This document shows positions 1 through 5,561 of a DNA stretch of 7,384 nucleotides, piece after piece. The stretch's first letter is position 1, and each line of letters opens with the position of its first letter. The stretch covers positions 1 to 7,384 of the forward strand of contig JBOHCG010000399.1 of assembly GCA_050698735.1 (NCBI GenBank), given 5' to 3'. The position numbers were made by a program, and so were the translations under genes. The stretch is from Palsa-504 sp050698735. GTDB taxonomy: Bacteria > Actinomycetota > Actinomycetes > Streptosporangiales > Streptosporangiaceae. The notes under the pieces were generated by a model. It made no database searches, was not told the origin of the DNA, and saw nothing but the letters and a program-made list of their open reading frames with translations.

Positions 1-68
1 GCCACAGGAGCCCCCGCCGGTCAAGCCCCGCACTCAGCGTGGCGCAACTTCAACTGACATAACGCGCC

Positions 69-349
69 TTAGGCGATGATGTCCGGCGGCCCGGGCCGCC
101 GGAGAGGGCTTACCGATCCCTCCGCCCGCAGCCCGCGGTGGCGGGCTTCCAGGGCCGGAGTAGCCACCTCAGCGCCGCGTGTCTGCGCCAGCACCTGGCG
201 GATCGCCATCCTGGCGGCGTCCTCGGCGACGGCCGCCTGGGTGGCGTTCAGCCCGGCGTCGTCGTCTTCGCCGGCGAGGCTCGTGGCGGCGTGCGCCAGC
301 ATCAGCAGGGCGGAGCGGCACTCTTTCTGGGCCCGGCGCAGGTCAGCGT
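69..349 (-). pseudogene. Unidentified coding tail joined to the IS3 orfA remnant
   Basis: On the minus strand a second frame takes over where orfA shifts out of frame, near 348-352, and runs to a TAA at 69-71. It reads N-A-D-L-R-R-A, the usual continuation of IS3 OrfA leucine-zipper sequence, and then turns into about 85 residues that do not resemble an IS3 transposase: alanine-rich, with pieces such as KECRSALLMLAHAATSLAG and VAEDAARMAIRQVLAQTRG, and a proline-rich end. The first ATG in this frame is at 302, but no ribosome binding site precedes it, so independent translation is doubtful. I do not recognise the family. It is probably the 3' part of a host or mobile-element gene fused to the IS3 end by a deletion. 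Confidence 0.35.
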
Positions 350-586
350 TTCCCGCTCCAGCGCCCGGATCCGCGCCGCCTCCGCCGTGGATGTCCCGGG
401 CCGCATCCCCCGGTCGACCTGCGCCTGCTTGGCCCAGCCGCGCAGCGTGTCCGGTTTGATCCCCAGCTCGCCGCCCACCTTGCGGCAGGCGACCGTCACG
501 CTGGCGTCCTGGTCCTTGACCAGGTCCAGCACCAGCCGGACCGCCCGGTCACGCAGCTCGTCCGGATACTTCCGTGCTGCTCCCAT
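302..586 (-). pseudogene. IS3-family transposase OrfA, frameshifted and truncated
   Basis: OrfA is the DNA-binding helix-turn-helix half of IS3 transposases; together with OrfB it binds the element ends and moves the IS. The start is taken at the ATG at 584-586, which follows a GGGAGAG-type ribosome binding site, rather than the ATG at 617-619 that lies in the terminal repeat. The product begins MGAARKYPDELRDRAVRLV and continues through a helix-turn-helix segment (about residues 30-55, ending LRGWAKQAQVD) and the family-typical RPGTSTAEAARIRALERE. It resembles OrfA of IS6110-type elements. After ALERE the frame breaks: one extra A in the GAAAC run would restore RENADLRRA. Instead it reads about 15 foreign residues to a stop at 302. 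No orfB with a DDE domain follows. The gene is dead as it stands. Confidence 0.8.
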
Positions 587-608
587 CGTCCCACTCTCCC
601 GTGGATTG

Positions 609-637
609 GGAGCCTCCACAAAACCCGGGGCGATTCA
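609..637 (-). repeat. IS3-family terminal inverted repeat (left end)
   Basis: Read on the minus strand from 637, the sequence starts TGAATCGCCCCGGG and continues to GGAGGCTCC, with the orfA start about 50 bp inside. This closely matches the end of IS6110-type IS3 elements, which begin TGAACCGCCCCGG and contain GGAGACTCC. It fixes the outer boundary of the element at 637. The matching right end is not visible in the window, in line with an internal deletion that removed orfB. Confidence 0.7.
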
Positions 638-908
638 TACACCACCCGCAAGACCATCGCCGACCGCGCCGCCATCACCGAGGTGAACGACCAATGACCC
701 CCCGCGACCTGCCCGGCGCGCTGATCACCCCGCCATTGGGACCTCAACCGGCGGGCCACACCGTAGCGACACAACTACCCACAGCGCAGGAAAACCCGAT
801 CATTCACAGCCCAGCCAAGAAACCCGGATCCACCAGGCCAGTCGACTCTGTTCGCAATCCCGCAGTTCAGAGGCCTCTACGACCTTTCAAGATCATCCCA
901 TCAGGGTT
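638..908. other. Gene-free stretch between the two IS elements
   Basis: No convincing gene is present. Directly after the IS3 end an open frame on the plus strand reads TTRKTIADRAAITEVNDQ to a TGA at 695-697, which looks like the last residues of a protein interrupted by the IS3 insertion; I cannot name its family. An ATG overlaps that stop (ATGA), but the 79 codons that follow (to 933) have no recognisable domain and run through the next IS end, so I do not call them a gene. The base composition from about 770 to 910 is less GC-rich than its surroundings. Confidence 0.4.
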
Positions 909-916
909 TTTGGGCT
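909..916. repeat. 8-bp target-site duplication, left copy
   Basis: TTTGGGCT directly abuts the left inverted repeat at 917, and the identical octamer abuts the right inverted repeat at 2066-2073. Eight-base duplications are characteristic of the IS1595 family. The perfect match shows that the element inserted here as a unit and that both junctions are intact. Confidence 0.9.
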
Positions 917-940
917 CTGGGGTATTCAGTTAACCGGAGT
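917..940 (+). repeat. IS1595 left inverted repeat
   Basis: This 24-bp terminal repeat is a perfect reverse complement of 2042-2065. Similarity fades inward over 941-945. The GGAG within it (935-938) is the only purine-rich stretch ahead of the transposase GTG at 954. At about 15 bases away it is a poor ribosome binding site. Confidence 0.93.
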
Positions 941-953
941 AGAATCCCGGACC

Positions 954-2207
954 GTGGATCAGCTCCGCGCCGGAGTTCACTACTCGCGGTCGACCGGCGA
1001 GTTCCAGGCGTGGTTCCGCACTGACGCGGACTGCCTGGACTGCCTGGACTACCTGGACTACCTGGACTACCTGGAGTGGCTGCGCTGGCCGGGCGGGTTC
1101 ACCTGCCCTTCCTGCAGTCACGCCGGGGGCTGGCGGCTGGGCGATGGCCGCCTGGAGTGCGCGGCCTGCCACGGGCGCACGTCGGTGACGGCGGGCACGA
1201 TCTTCGACCGGACCCGGACGCCGCTGACGGTGTGGTTCACCGCCTGCTGGCTGTTCGCCACGCAGAAGGACGGCATCTCGGCGCAGAGCCTGCAGCGGTC
1301 GCTGGAGATCGGCTCGTACCCGACGGCGTGGGCGATGCTGCACCGGCTGCGGTCGGTGCTGGTCCGGCCGGGCCGGGACCGGCTGGCCGGGACGGTGGAA
1401 GCGGACGAGACGTTCATCGGCGGGGACGAGCCGGGACTGCGCGGCGGCCGGGCCCCGGGCAAGAAGGTCCTGACCGGCATCGCGGTTGAGGTGTACCAGC
1501 CCAAGGGGATCGGCCGGTGCCGGATGGCAGTGCTGGCCGATGGCTCGGCCGGGTCGCTGCATCCGTTCGTGACCGGTGCGGTCGAGCCGGGCGCCACGGT
1601 CATCACCGACGCCTGGATGGGCTACCACGGCCTGGCCGGCCTCGGCTATGTGCACGAGCGGCGCAGCCAGCGGGCCGCCCGCGCCCGCGGGGACGACCCT
1701 GGCGAGCTGCTGCCCGCCGTGCACCGCGTCGCGTCGCTGGCCAAGCGGTGGCTGCTGGGCACTCACCAGGGATCGGTAGACGAGGCCCACCTGCCCGCCT
1801 ACCTGGATGAGTTCGTCTTCCGGTTCAACCGGCGCCGCTCGTCCAGCCGCGGCATGGTCTTCTACCGGGTGCTGGAGCTGGCCGCCGGCCACGACCCGGT
1901 CCGCTTCCAGGACCTGCTCGCCAGCAAGAAACCGCGGCCAGCGCCGCACGCCGGGGGCTGGGGCCACCCGCCGAGCCTGGAACGTCCAGCAGCGAACCGG
2001 CCGTGGAGAACCAGGGAACTCCAGCTGCAGCTACCCATCCCACTCCGGTTAACTGAATACCCCAGTTTGGGCTTATGTGGGCTGGACCTGCTTGAAGGGT
2101 TCACCCACGGGCCCAGCTCCCTCGGTCGGCGACGGCCACCGTGTACCAGCCCAAGTAGATCAGCCCGTCCCGTGGCGATCGCATTCCGCGGCAGCGGAGG
2201 GACGTGA
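954..2207 (+). CDS. IS1595-family transposase, reading past the element end
   Basis: DDE-type transposase that cuts and inserts its own IS. The chosen start is the GTG at 954, 14 bp inside the left inverted repeat. Residues 27-41 are a run of C/Y-L-D triplets. A zinc ribbon follows (Cys51, Cys54, Cys69, Cys72), then the conserved RTSVTAGTIFDRTRTPL. The catalytic core shows VEADETFIGG (Asp151), VITDAWMGY (Asp219) and HRVASLAKRWLLGTHQG (His257, Lys264), then YLDEFVFRFNRRR. These are hallmarks of the ISXO2-like transposase domain. The Asn often found in the third position of the family is not present here. No stop occurs before the IS end: the frame crosses the right inverted repeat and target duplication and ends at 2205-2207, adding about 47 host-encoded residues. 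Typical family sequence fades after RPANRPWR-like residues near 350. Confidence 0.88.
   Translation: MDQLRAGVHYSRSTGEFQAWFRTDADCLDCLDYLDYLDYLEWLRWPGGFTCPSCSHAGGWRLGDGRLECAACHGRTSVTAGTIFDRTRTPLTVWFTACWLFATQKDGISAQSLQRSLEIGSYPTAWAMLHRLRSVLVRPGRDRLAGTVEADETFIGGDEPGLRGGRAPGKKVLTGIAVEVYQPKGIGRCRMAVLADGSAGSLHPFVTGAVEPGATVITDAWMGYHGLAGLGYVHERRSQRAARARGDDPGELLPAVHRVASLAKRWLLGTHQGSVDEAHLPAYLDEFVFRFNRRRSSSRGMVFYRVLELAAGHDPVRFQDLLASKKPRPAPHAGGWGHPPSLERPAANRPWRTRELQLQLPIPLRLTEYPSLGLCGLDLLEGFTHGPSSLGRRRPPCTSPSRSARPVAIAFRGSGGT
1032..1076 (+). repeat. In-frame 9-bp tandem repeat, five units
   Basis: Five consecutive 9-bp units of the form TRC-CTG-GAS encode C-L-D, C-L-D, Y-L-D, Y-L-D and Y-L-E just before the zinc ribbon of the IS1595 transposase. 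The units are nearly identical (TGCCTGGAC or TACCTGGAC). From memory, related actinobacterial transposases have one or two such units (CLDYLEWLRWP), so this looks like a slippage expansion that keeps frame. Confidence 0.85.
2042..2065 (-). repeat. IS1595 right inverted repeat
   Basis: Perfect 24-bp partner of 917-940. It lies inside the open transposase frame, which reads it as R-L-T-E-Y-P. In the neighbouring frame it supplies a TAA stop at 2050-2052, so a one-base shift would end the protein inside the element. Confidence 0.93.
2066..2073. repeat. 8-bp target-site duplication, right copy
   Basis: TTTGGGCT, identical to 909-916, directly follows the right end of the IS1595 element. Confidence 0.9.
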
Positions 2208-2447
2208 CCGGCCGGTCAACGGGTGGACGAGGGCACCCGGCCAGCCGAGCGGGCGGGGCCGCGCGGGGTGAAGGCGCGGAGGCGCCAGAGGAGATGAGGC
2301 GGGAATGCGGCGCACTAGCAAGGGCAGGCCGATCGTGACGATGAGGATGCATGCAGCCGATCGCGATCGTCTGGACGGTAGGGCGATCAGCCACACGGCA
2401 AGGACGGTCCTTCGATGGCAGAAACACCACCGGGCGAAGCCGGCCAC
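2160..2447 (-). pseudogene. MMPL-type transporter gene stub (5' end only)
   Basis: A GTG at 2445-2447 on the minus strand is preceded by a good ribosome binding site (AGGAAG, 8 bases upstream). The first 23 residues, beginning VAGFARWCFCHRR and continuing TVLAVWLIAL, match the start of actinobacterial MMPL/RND transporters, which open with an arginine-rich turn and then the first membrane helix. Homology stops at about 2379. The rest of the frame (to 2160) is low in family character, although ILIVTIGLPLLV is hydrophobic. Full MMPL proteins exceed 700 residues, so this is a truncated relic. It starts 41 bp beyond the stop of the CMD gene in the same direction, so it may once have been the third gene of that unit. 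The remainder of 2074-2444 shows no other gene. Confidence 0.45.
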
Positions 2448-2487
2448 TACGTCAACTTCCTGTGTCTCGGATCACGCCAGTGCAGGC

Positions 2488-3102
2488 TCAGCGGGAGATC
2501 CCCGATGACGGCTGTTCACCGCCCTGTGAGGGCTTCGGCCGCTTCTTCGTTCGCTCGGGGCTGAGCTCACAGAGTCCGTCGGAGCCGATGCCGAGACCGC
2601 GGTTGGTCACGTTGTAGATGTGCTCGCTGGCGACGAGCCACACGATGTCGCAGATCTCCCGCTCGCTGTAGAACTTCTGCAGCCGGGCGAAGGTGCCGGG
2701 ACTGACGGTCTCGCTCTGGGTCAGCTCGGACGCGTAATCGAGCGCCGCCTTCTCGGCGTCAGTAAATAGCGGGCTCGTCCGGTACTCCGGCAGCGCGTCG
2801 AAGCGAGCCCTGTTCTCCGCCGACTCCTTCAGCGCGAACCACCTGGCCGCGTCCATGCAGAACAGGCACATGTTGATCGACGCCACATGCTCGCGGACGA
2901 GGACAGCGGTCGAGTGCGGCAGCTTGAGCTTCTTGTCGAGCCGCGACACCTTGCCGTAGAAGCTGCCGAATGCGATTGGCATGCGCGCCGCGAACACCGC
3001 GATCGGTGCGGTCACCTTGCCGATCATGCGGCGGTCCATGGCATAGACCATCTTCATCATCGGGTTGCGTGGCTTCTCCACCCGGGGAAGGAACGTGTTC
3101 AT
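2488..3102 (-). CDS. Carboxymuconolactone decarboxylase (AhpD-like) family protein
   Basis: 204-residue all-helical protein of the CMD/AhpD superfamily, whose members range from decarboxylases to thiol peroxidase partners. The signature is SINMCLFCMDAARW: Cys79-x2-Cys82, the redox pair of the AhpD fold. The His that normally follows as CxxCxxxH is Ala86 here. A second conserved helix follows (TDAEKAALDYASELT, then EREICDIVWLVASEHIYNVTNRGLG). No signal peptide is seen, so it is likely cytosolic. The last 20 residues are basic and disordered-looking. The ATG at 3100-3102 has an AGAGG ribosome binding site 8 bases upstream. It lies 123 bp downstream of the epimerase gene in the same direction, with a candidate promoter of its own between them. 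The neighbourhood is that of ECF41 'COE' genes. The substrate is unknown. Confidence 0.88.
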   Translation of the reverse strand: MNTFLPRVEKPRNPMMKMVYAMDRRMIGKVTAPIAVFAARMPIAFGSFYGKVSRLDKKLKLPHSTAVLVREHVASINMCLFCMDAARWFALKESAENRARFDALPEYRTSPLFTDAEKAALDYASELTQSETVSPGTFARLQKFYSEREICDIVWLVASEHIYNVTNRGLGIGSDGLCELSPERTKKRPKPSQGGEQPSSGISR

Positions 3103-3111
3103 CGAAGCAGC

Positions 3112-3136
3112 CTCTTTTCGTGTCTCTTTTTCGTGT
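3112..3136 (-). repeat. Two-copy short tandem repeat in the CMD leader
   Basis: On the plus strand CTCTTTTCGTGT is followed directly by CTCTTTTTCGTGT, and a third CTCT begins after it. On the minus strand this is a purine-rich repeated ACACGAAAAGAG in the 5' leader, just upstream of the CMD start and partly forming its AGAGG ribosome binding site. It is probably a slippage duplication. The second copy carries a second potential AGAG ribosome site too far from the ATG to serve it. Confidence 0.6.
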
Positions 3137-3145
3137 CTCTGCGGG

Positions 3146-3172
3146 TGCGCGTTGCGGTTCGTGCAGGTGACA
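3146..3172 (-). promoter_or_regulatory. Weak candidate ECF41-type promoter for the CMD gene
   Basis: Read on the minus strand, TGTCACC (3172 to 3166) is followed after exactly 16 bases by CGCA (3149 to 3146). The known ECF41 consensus is TGTCACA-N16-CGTC, so the -35 has one mismatch and the -10 two. Its distance to the ATG at 3102 allows a leader of roughly 35-40 bases. It is weaker than the two sites in the 4183-4422 region, and the gene may instead be read through from the epimerase promoter. Confidence 0.4.
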
Positions 3173-3225
3173 GCTAGCGAAGGGTGGCTGTGAGGCCGGC
3201 TAGTGCCCCCACCGGACCCAAAGCT

Positions 3226-4182
3226 CTAGCGGGCACCGAGCTTCCGTTCGGCGGGCGCGCCGGCCGAGTAGGCGGCAACGAACCCCGCCCGCCAGGTCGG
3301 GTAGCGGAGCGTCCATCCGAGTTCGCGCTTGGCCTTGGCATTAGACGCCCCCCGAGACTGGGTCGCCCCCATCACCGCGTCCTCGCCCGCGAGGAGCCGG
3401 ACCGCCCAGGCCGGCACGTGGCGGGGCGGCCCGGCCCCGAGCGCCTCCGCTAGCACCGGGAGCCACTCGCTCGTGGCCGCCGGCTCGTCGTCGACAATGT
3501 TGTAGATCGCCGGCCCCTCGTGATCGAGGGCCAGCACGGTCGCCGCCGCGGCGTCGTCGAGGTGGATCCACGAGGTGACCCCGGCGCCATTGCCGATCAT
3601 CGGGTACCTGCGCTTGCGCACCATCCGCACGAGCTGGTCGCCGGGATCGCCGTAGAACCCGCCGTAGCGGAGCGCGATCCCGCCGAAGCCGGGCACGACT
3701 TGGTCGACGTGCGCCATCGCGGCGTTCGTCTCGCCGGCTCCCGTCGGCGGGCTCTTGTCCAGCGGGTCGTCCTCGGTCTTGACCATCCCGCCCTGGCGGG
3801 CGTAGCGGTACGGTGCGAAGCTCTGGGCGACGAACCGTTCGACGCCCGCCTCGCGAGCGGCCGCCAAGAGGGCGTCGGTCCCCGCGGTGCGCAGCCGGTT
3901 GGTCTGAGCGAAGGTCTTGTCCAGCTTCCTGGAGAACCCCCCGTTGACGAGCGCAGTCGCCTCGTGGATGATGGCATCCGGCCTGGCGTCGGCCACGGCC
4001 TGGCGGACGGCCGCAGAGTCGAGCAGGTCGAGCGGGACCATCCTGGCCCCGGCGGCGCGGAGGCGCTCCGCCCTCACGGAGGACGATCGGTAGCTGCCCA
4101 CCACGTCGTGACCTCGCTCGATGAGCTGGGCTACGAGACGCCGGCCGATCGCACCGGTCGCCCCGGCGACAAAGACTCGCAT
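3226..4182 (-). CDS. NAD(P)-dependent epimerase/dehydratase (extended SDR)
   Basis: 318-residue Rossmann-fold protein. MRVFVAGATGAIGRRLV carries the GxxGxxG dinucleotide site (residues 7-13) at the very N terminus. DAIIHEAT follows (69-76), then ERFVAQSFAPYRYARQGG (115-132), the LRYGGFYG strand typical of extended SDRs (171-178), a WIHLDDAAAATVLAL interaction motif, and a C-terminal GWTLRYPTWRAGF segment. I do not find the usual Tyr-x3-Lys catalytic pair, so it is an atypical SDR and may bind cofactor with altered chemistry. There is no signal peptide. The start is secure: GGAGGGAGG lies just upstream of the ATG at 4180-4182. It is divergent from the ECF sigma gene and co-directional with the CMD gene, matching the 'E' member of ECF41 COE sets. 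The substrate cannot be told. Confidence 0.88.
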   Translation of the reverse strand: MRVFVAGATGAIGRRLVAQLIERGHDVVGSYRSSSVRAERLRAAGARMVPLDLLDSAAVRQAVADARPDAIIHEATALVNGGFSRKLDKTFAQTNRLRTAGTDALLAAAREAGVERFVAQSFAPYRYARQGGMVKTEDDPLDKSPPTGAGETNAAMAHVDQVVPGFGGIALRYGGFYGDPGDQLVRMVRKRRYPMIGNGAGVTSWIHLDDAAAATVLALDHEGPAIYNIVDDEPAATSEWLPVLAEALGAGPPRHVPAWAVRLLAGEDAVMGATQSRGASNAKAKRELGWTLRYPTWRAGFVAAYSAGAPAERKLGAR

Positions 4183-4218
4183 GACCTTCCTCCCTCCGGA
4201 TACTTACCTGCTGTGTAC

Positions 4219-4245
4219 GACACCCGAGCGTCGGCCGATGTGACT
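4219..4245 (-). promoter_or_regulatory. Candidate ECF41-type promoter for the epimerase gene
   Basis: On the minus strand AGTCACA (4245 to 4239) is followed after exactly 16 bases by TGTC (4222 to 4219). Each box differs by one base from the ECF41 consensus TGTCACA-N16-CGTC. The -10 lies 37 bp from the ATG, leaving a short leader that contains the GGAGGGAGG ribosome site. The divergent arrangement with the sigma promoter fits a shared control region. Confidence 0.6.
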
Positions 4246-4360
4246 CGCTGCAGGTCAGAGGGTCTTCCATCACTTGTTGCGCTCTCGTGAGCAAGACAGC
4301 AAGCTCAGCAGAGGACCGTGCCCGGGCGTGGCGCTGGCCCGCGAGGCCGGGTTGCTTGCA

Positions 4361-4387
4361 TGTCACATTTGCGGCTTCCCAGGGGTC
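4361..4387 (+). promoter_or_regulatory. Candidate ECF41-type autoregulatory promoter of the sigma gene
   Basis: TGTCACA at 4361-4367 is an exact match to the ECF41 -35 element. After 16 bases comes GGTC (4384-4387), one mismatch from CGTC; a perfect CGTC also occurs at 4389-4392, but 21 bases away. The ATG of the sigma gene is 35 bp downstream of the -10, with GAGGA at 4410-4414 as ribosome binding site. This suggests that the sigma factor transcribes its own gene. Confidence 0.65.
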
Positions 4388-4422
4388 ATCGTCATAGCGG
4401 CTCGACTACGAGGACGGCGGAG

Positions 4423-5332
4423 ATGGACGACAAGGAGTGGCTGGCTGAGCGCTTCGAGAAGCACCGGCCGCAGCTGCGGGCAGTGGCCTACCGGATGCTC
4501 GGCTCGCTCGCCGACGCCGACGACGCCGTCCAGGACGCCTGGGAGCGCGTCAGCCGTGCCGGGACGGGCGAGGTGGAGAACCTCAGCGGCTGGCTCACGA
4601 CCATCGTCACCAGGGTCTGCCTCAACACGCTGCGCTCGCGCAACACCCGGCGAGAAGACTCCGTCGGGGCCTTCGTCCCAGATCCGATCGTGACCACCGG
4701 CGCCCAGGTCCTTCCCGAAGACGAGGCGCTCATGACCGACTCGGTCGGCCTGGGCCCTCCAGGTCGTGCTCGACACCCTCTCCCCCGCCGAGCGCCTCGC
4801 CTTCGTGCTCCACGACATGTTCGACCTGCCTTTCGAGGAGATCGGTCCCATGATGGGACGAACCACCCAGGCCACCAGACAGCTGGCCAGCAGAGCCCGA
4901 CGGCGGGTCCGCGGCGCCGAGACCCCCGCCCCGGAACTCGACCTGGCCCGGCAGCGAGCGGTCGTCGGCGCCTTCTTCGCCGCCGGGCGCGCCGGCGACT
5001 TCGACGCTCTCATTGCCGTCCTCCACCCCGACGTCGTGCTGCGAGCCGACTTCAGCCCCGGCCGGCCAGGTCGCTCCACCATGATCCGCGGTGCCGCAGC
5101 CGTCGCCCGGCAGGCCCGCCTCGGCGCTCGCCCCGCCGCAGAGGTGCTTCCCGCCCTGATCAACGGCACCGCCGGCGTCGTCATCACCAGGCGCGGACGC
5201 CCCTTCGCCATCATGGCCTTCACCATCTGCCACGACAAGATCATCGAGATCGACTCGATCGGCGATCCCGAACGCGTCGAGAGGCTGGCCGCAGCCGTCC
5301 TCACCCATCCTGATCTGCCCCCGGACGAATAG
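4423..5332 (+). pseudogene. ECF41/SigJ-type sigma factor with SnoaL-like domain, frameshifted
   Basis: RNA polymerase sigma factor of the ECF type with a fused C-terminal regulatory domain. The ATG at 4423 follows GAGGA by 8 bases. Residues 10-75 are sigma2 (RAVAYRMLGSLADADDAVQD, then AWERV, then LSGWLTTIVTRVCLNTLRSR). The linker has FVPDP (84-88), which resembles the WLPEP linker motif of ECF41. At 4752-4754 a run GGG holds one base too many: removing it joins TDSVGL to ALQVVLDTLSPAERLAFVL and gives a 302-residue protein with sigma4 (DLPFEEIGPMMGRTTQATRQ) and a SnoaL-like domain (LHPDVVLRADFSPGRPGR through FAIMAFTICHDKIIEIDSIG). As written, translation leaves the frame after Leu110 and yields an arginine-rich product ending near 5313. 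The stop of the true frame is at 5330-5332. The ECF41 DGGGR-type motif is not clear. The fault could be real inactivation or a sequencing error. Confidence 0.85.
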
Positions 5333-5341
5333 GTTCGGCTC

Positions 5342-5434
5342 ATGGGTGTCACCTCGCCTGAGCTTCGTGGCCGCATCGAGTCGGGTCCGCTGGCCCGCAC
5401 GGTGACCATCAACCCCGGACGGCCCTCCCCACGT
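5342..5434 (+). pseudogene. PPOX/F420-dependent oxidoreductase, 5' fragment
   Basis: An ATG at 5342, ten bases after the sigma stop, opens a frame reading SPELRGRIESGPLARTVTINP. With one surplus G removed at 5417-5418 it continues DGPPHV. This is the N-terminal pattern of pyridoxamine 5'-phosphate oxidase-like (PPOX class) proteins, where a helix is followed by a strand and the turn NPDGSPHV. The expected next strand (typically xxVWV) is absent. Homology ends at about 5434, where a transposase scrap on the other strand begins. The corrected frame then runs without family character to a TAG at 5559-5561. Full proteins have about 130-150 residues, so about three quarters is gone. It was probably a further oxidoreductase co-transcribed with the sigma gene. 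Confidence 0.6.
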
Positions 5435-5491
5435 GATCCGCACGTCGGTGGCGGTAAATACCGCATCGAACGCCTCGGTGAACTTGGCACA
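5432..5491 (-). pseudogene. Scrap of an integrase-core (rve) transposase
   Basis: On the minus strand 20 codons read C-AKFTEAFDAVFTATDVRIT. This matches the stretch around the second catalytic Asp of IS3/IS481-type integrase cores, usually RDRDAKFTxxFDxVFxxxGIxI. The preceding DRD is degraded to GGH, and the usual TPxRxPRANxxAER that should follow is absent. Only about 60 bp survives. It abuts the point where the PPOX homology stops, so it is a likely trace of the event that truncated that gene. Confidence 0.45.
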
Positions 5492-5561
5492 ATGTCCACC
5501 CCGCCGTCCCCGCCCGCGCGGTGGCCTCTCCAGGCAGTTCCACCGGCCGCCGACCGTCTAG

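Larger units (their letters stand above)
917..2065 (+). mobile_element. Complete IS1595-family insertion sequence
   Basis: The element is 1149 bp. It is bounded by perfect 24-bp inverted repeats (917-940 and 2042-2065) that begin CTGGGGTATTCAGTTAACC and is flanked by the 8-bp direct repeat TTTGGGCT. It carries one transposase gene on the plus strand. Intact ends, intact duplication and a long uninterrupted transposase frame all point to a fairly recent insertion. The insertion point shows no recognisable gene, so no host function appears to have been disrupted. Confidence 0.93.

Noticed and set aside
345..352. GGGAAAC on the minus strand in orfA, resembling a programmed -1 frameshift heptamer.
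   Set aside because: The phase is wrong: the orfA frame reads CGG-GAA-ACG, while the slippery pattern needs GGA-AAC in the starting frame. The sequence reached by the shift is also not OrfB.
930..1967. Long open frame on the minus strand opposite the IS1595 transposase.
   Set aside because: It is a shadow of the transposase gene caused by high GC; it has no domain or ribosome site, and it would start in the tail of the real gene.
2141..2155. The 15-mer GTGTACCAGCCCAAG occurs here and inside the IS1595 transposase gene (1491-1505).
   Set aside because: Flanking similarity is slight, and neither the frame nor the upstream sequence suggests a second transposase remnant. It is most likely chance in GC-rich DNA.
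2273..2286. GGCGC-GGAG-GCGCC hairpin as a terminator.
   Set aside because: The stem is only 5 bp, no T-run follows, and no gene ends here, so it is expected by chance at this GC content.
3203..3236. GTGCCC and GGGCAC around the epimerase stop as a terminator.
   Set aside because: A 6-bp stem with a 22-base loop and no T-tract is too weak to call.
3341..4366. Long arginine-rich minus-strand frame overlapping the epimerase gene.
   Set aside because: The epimerase frame has clear SDR motifs and a strong ribosome site; this one is an alternate-frame shadow.
4363..5499. Long minus-strand frames opposite the sigma gene.
   Set aside because: The sigma2, sigma4 and SnoaL-like motifs on the plus strand explain the region; the minus-strand products show no family pattern.
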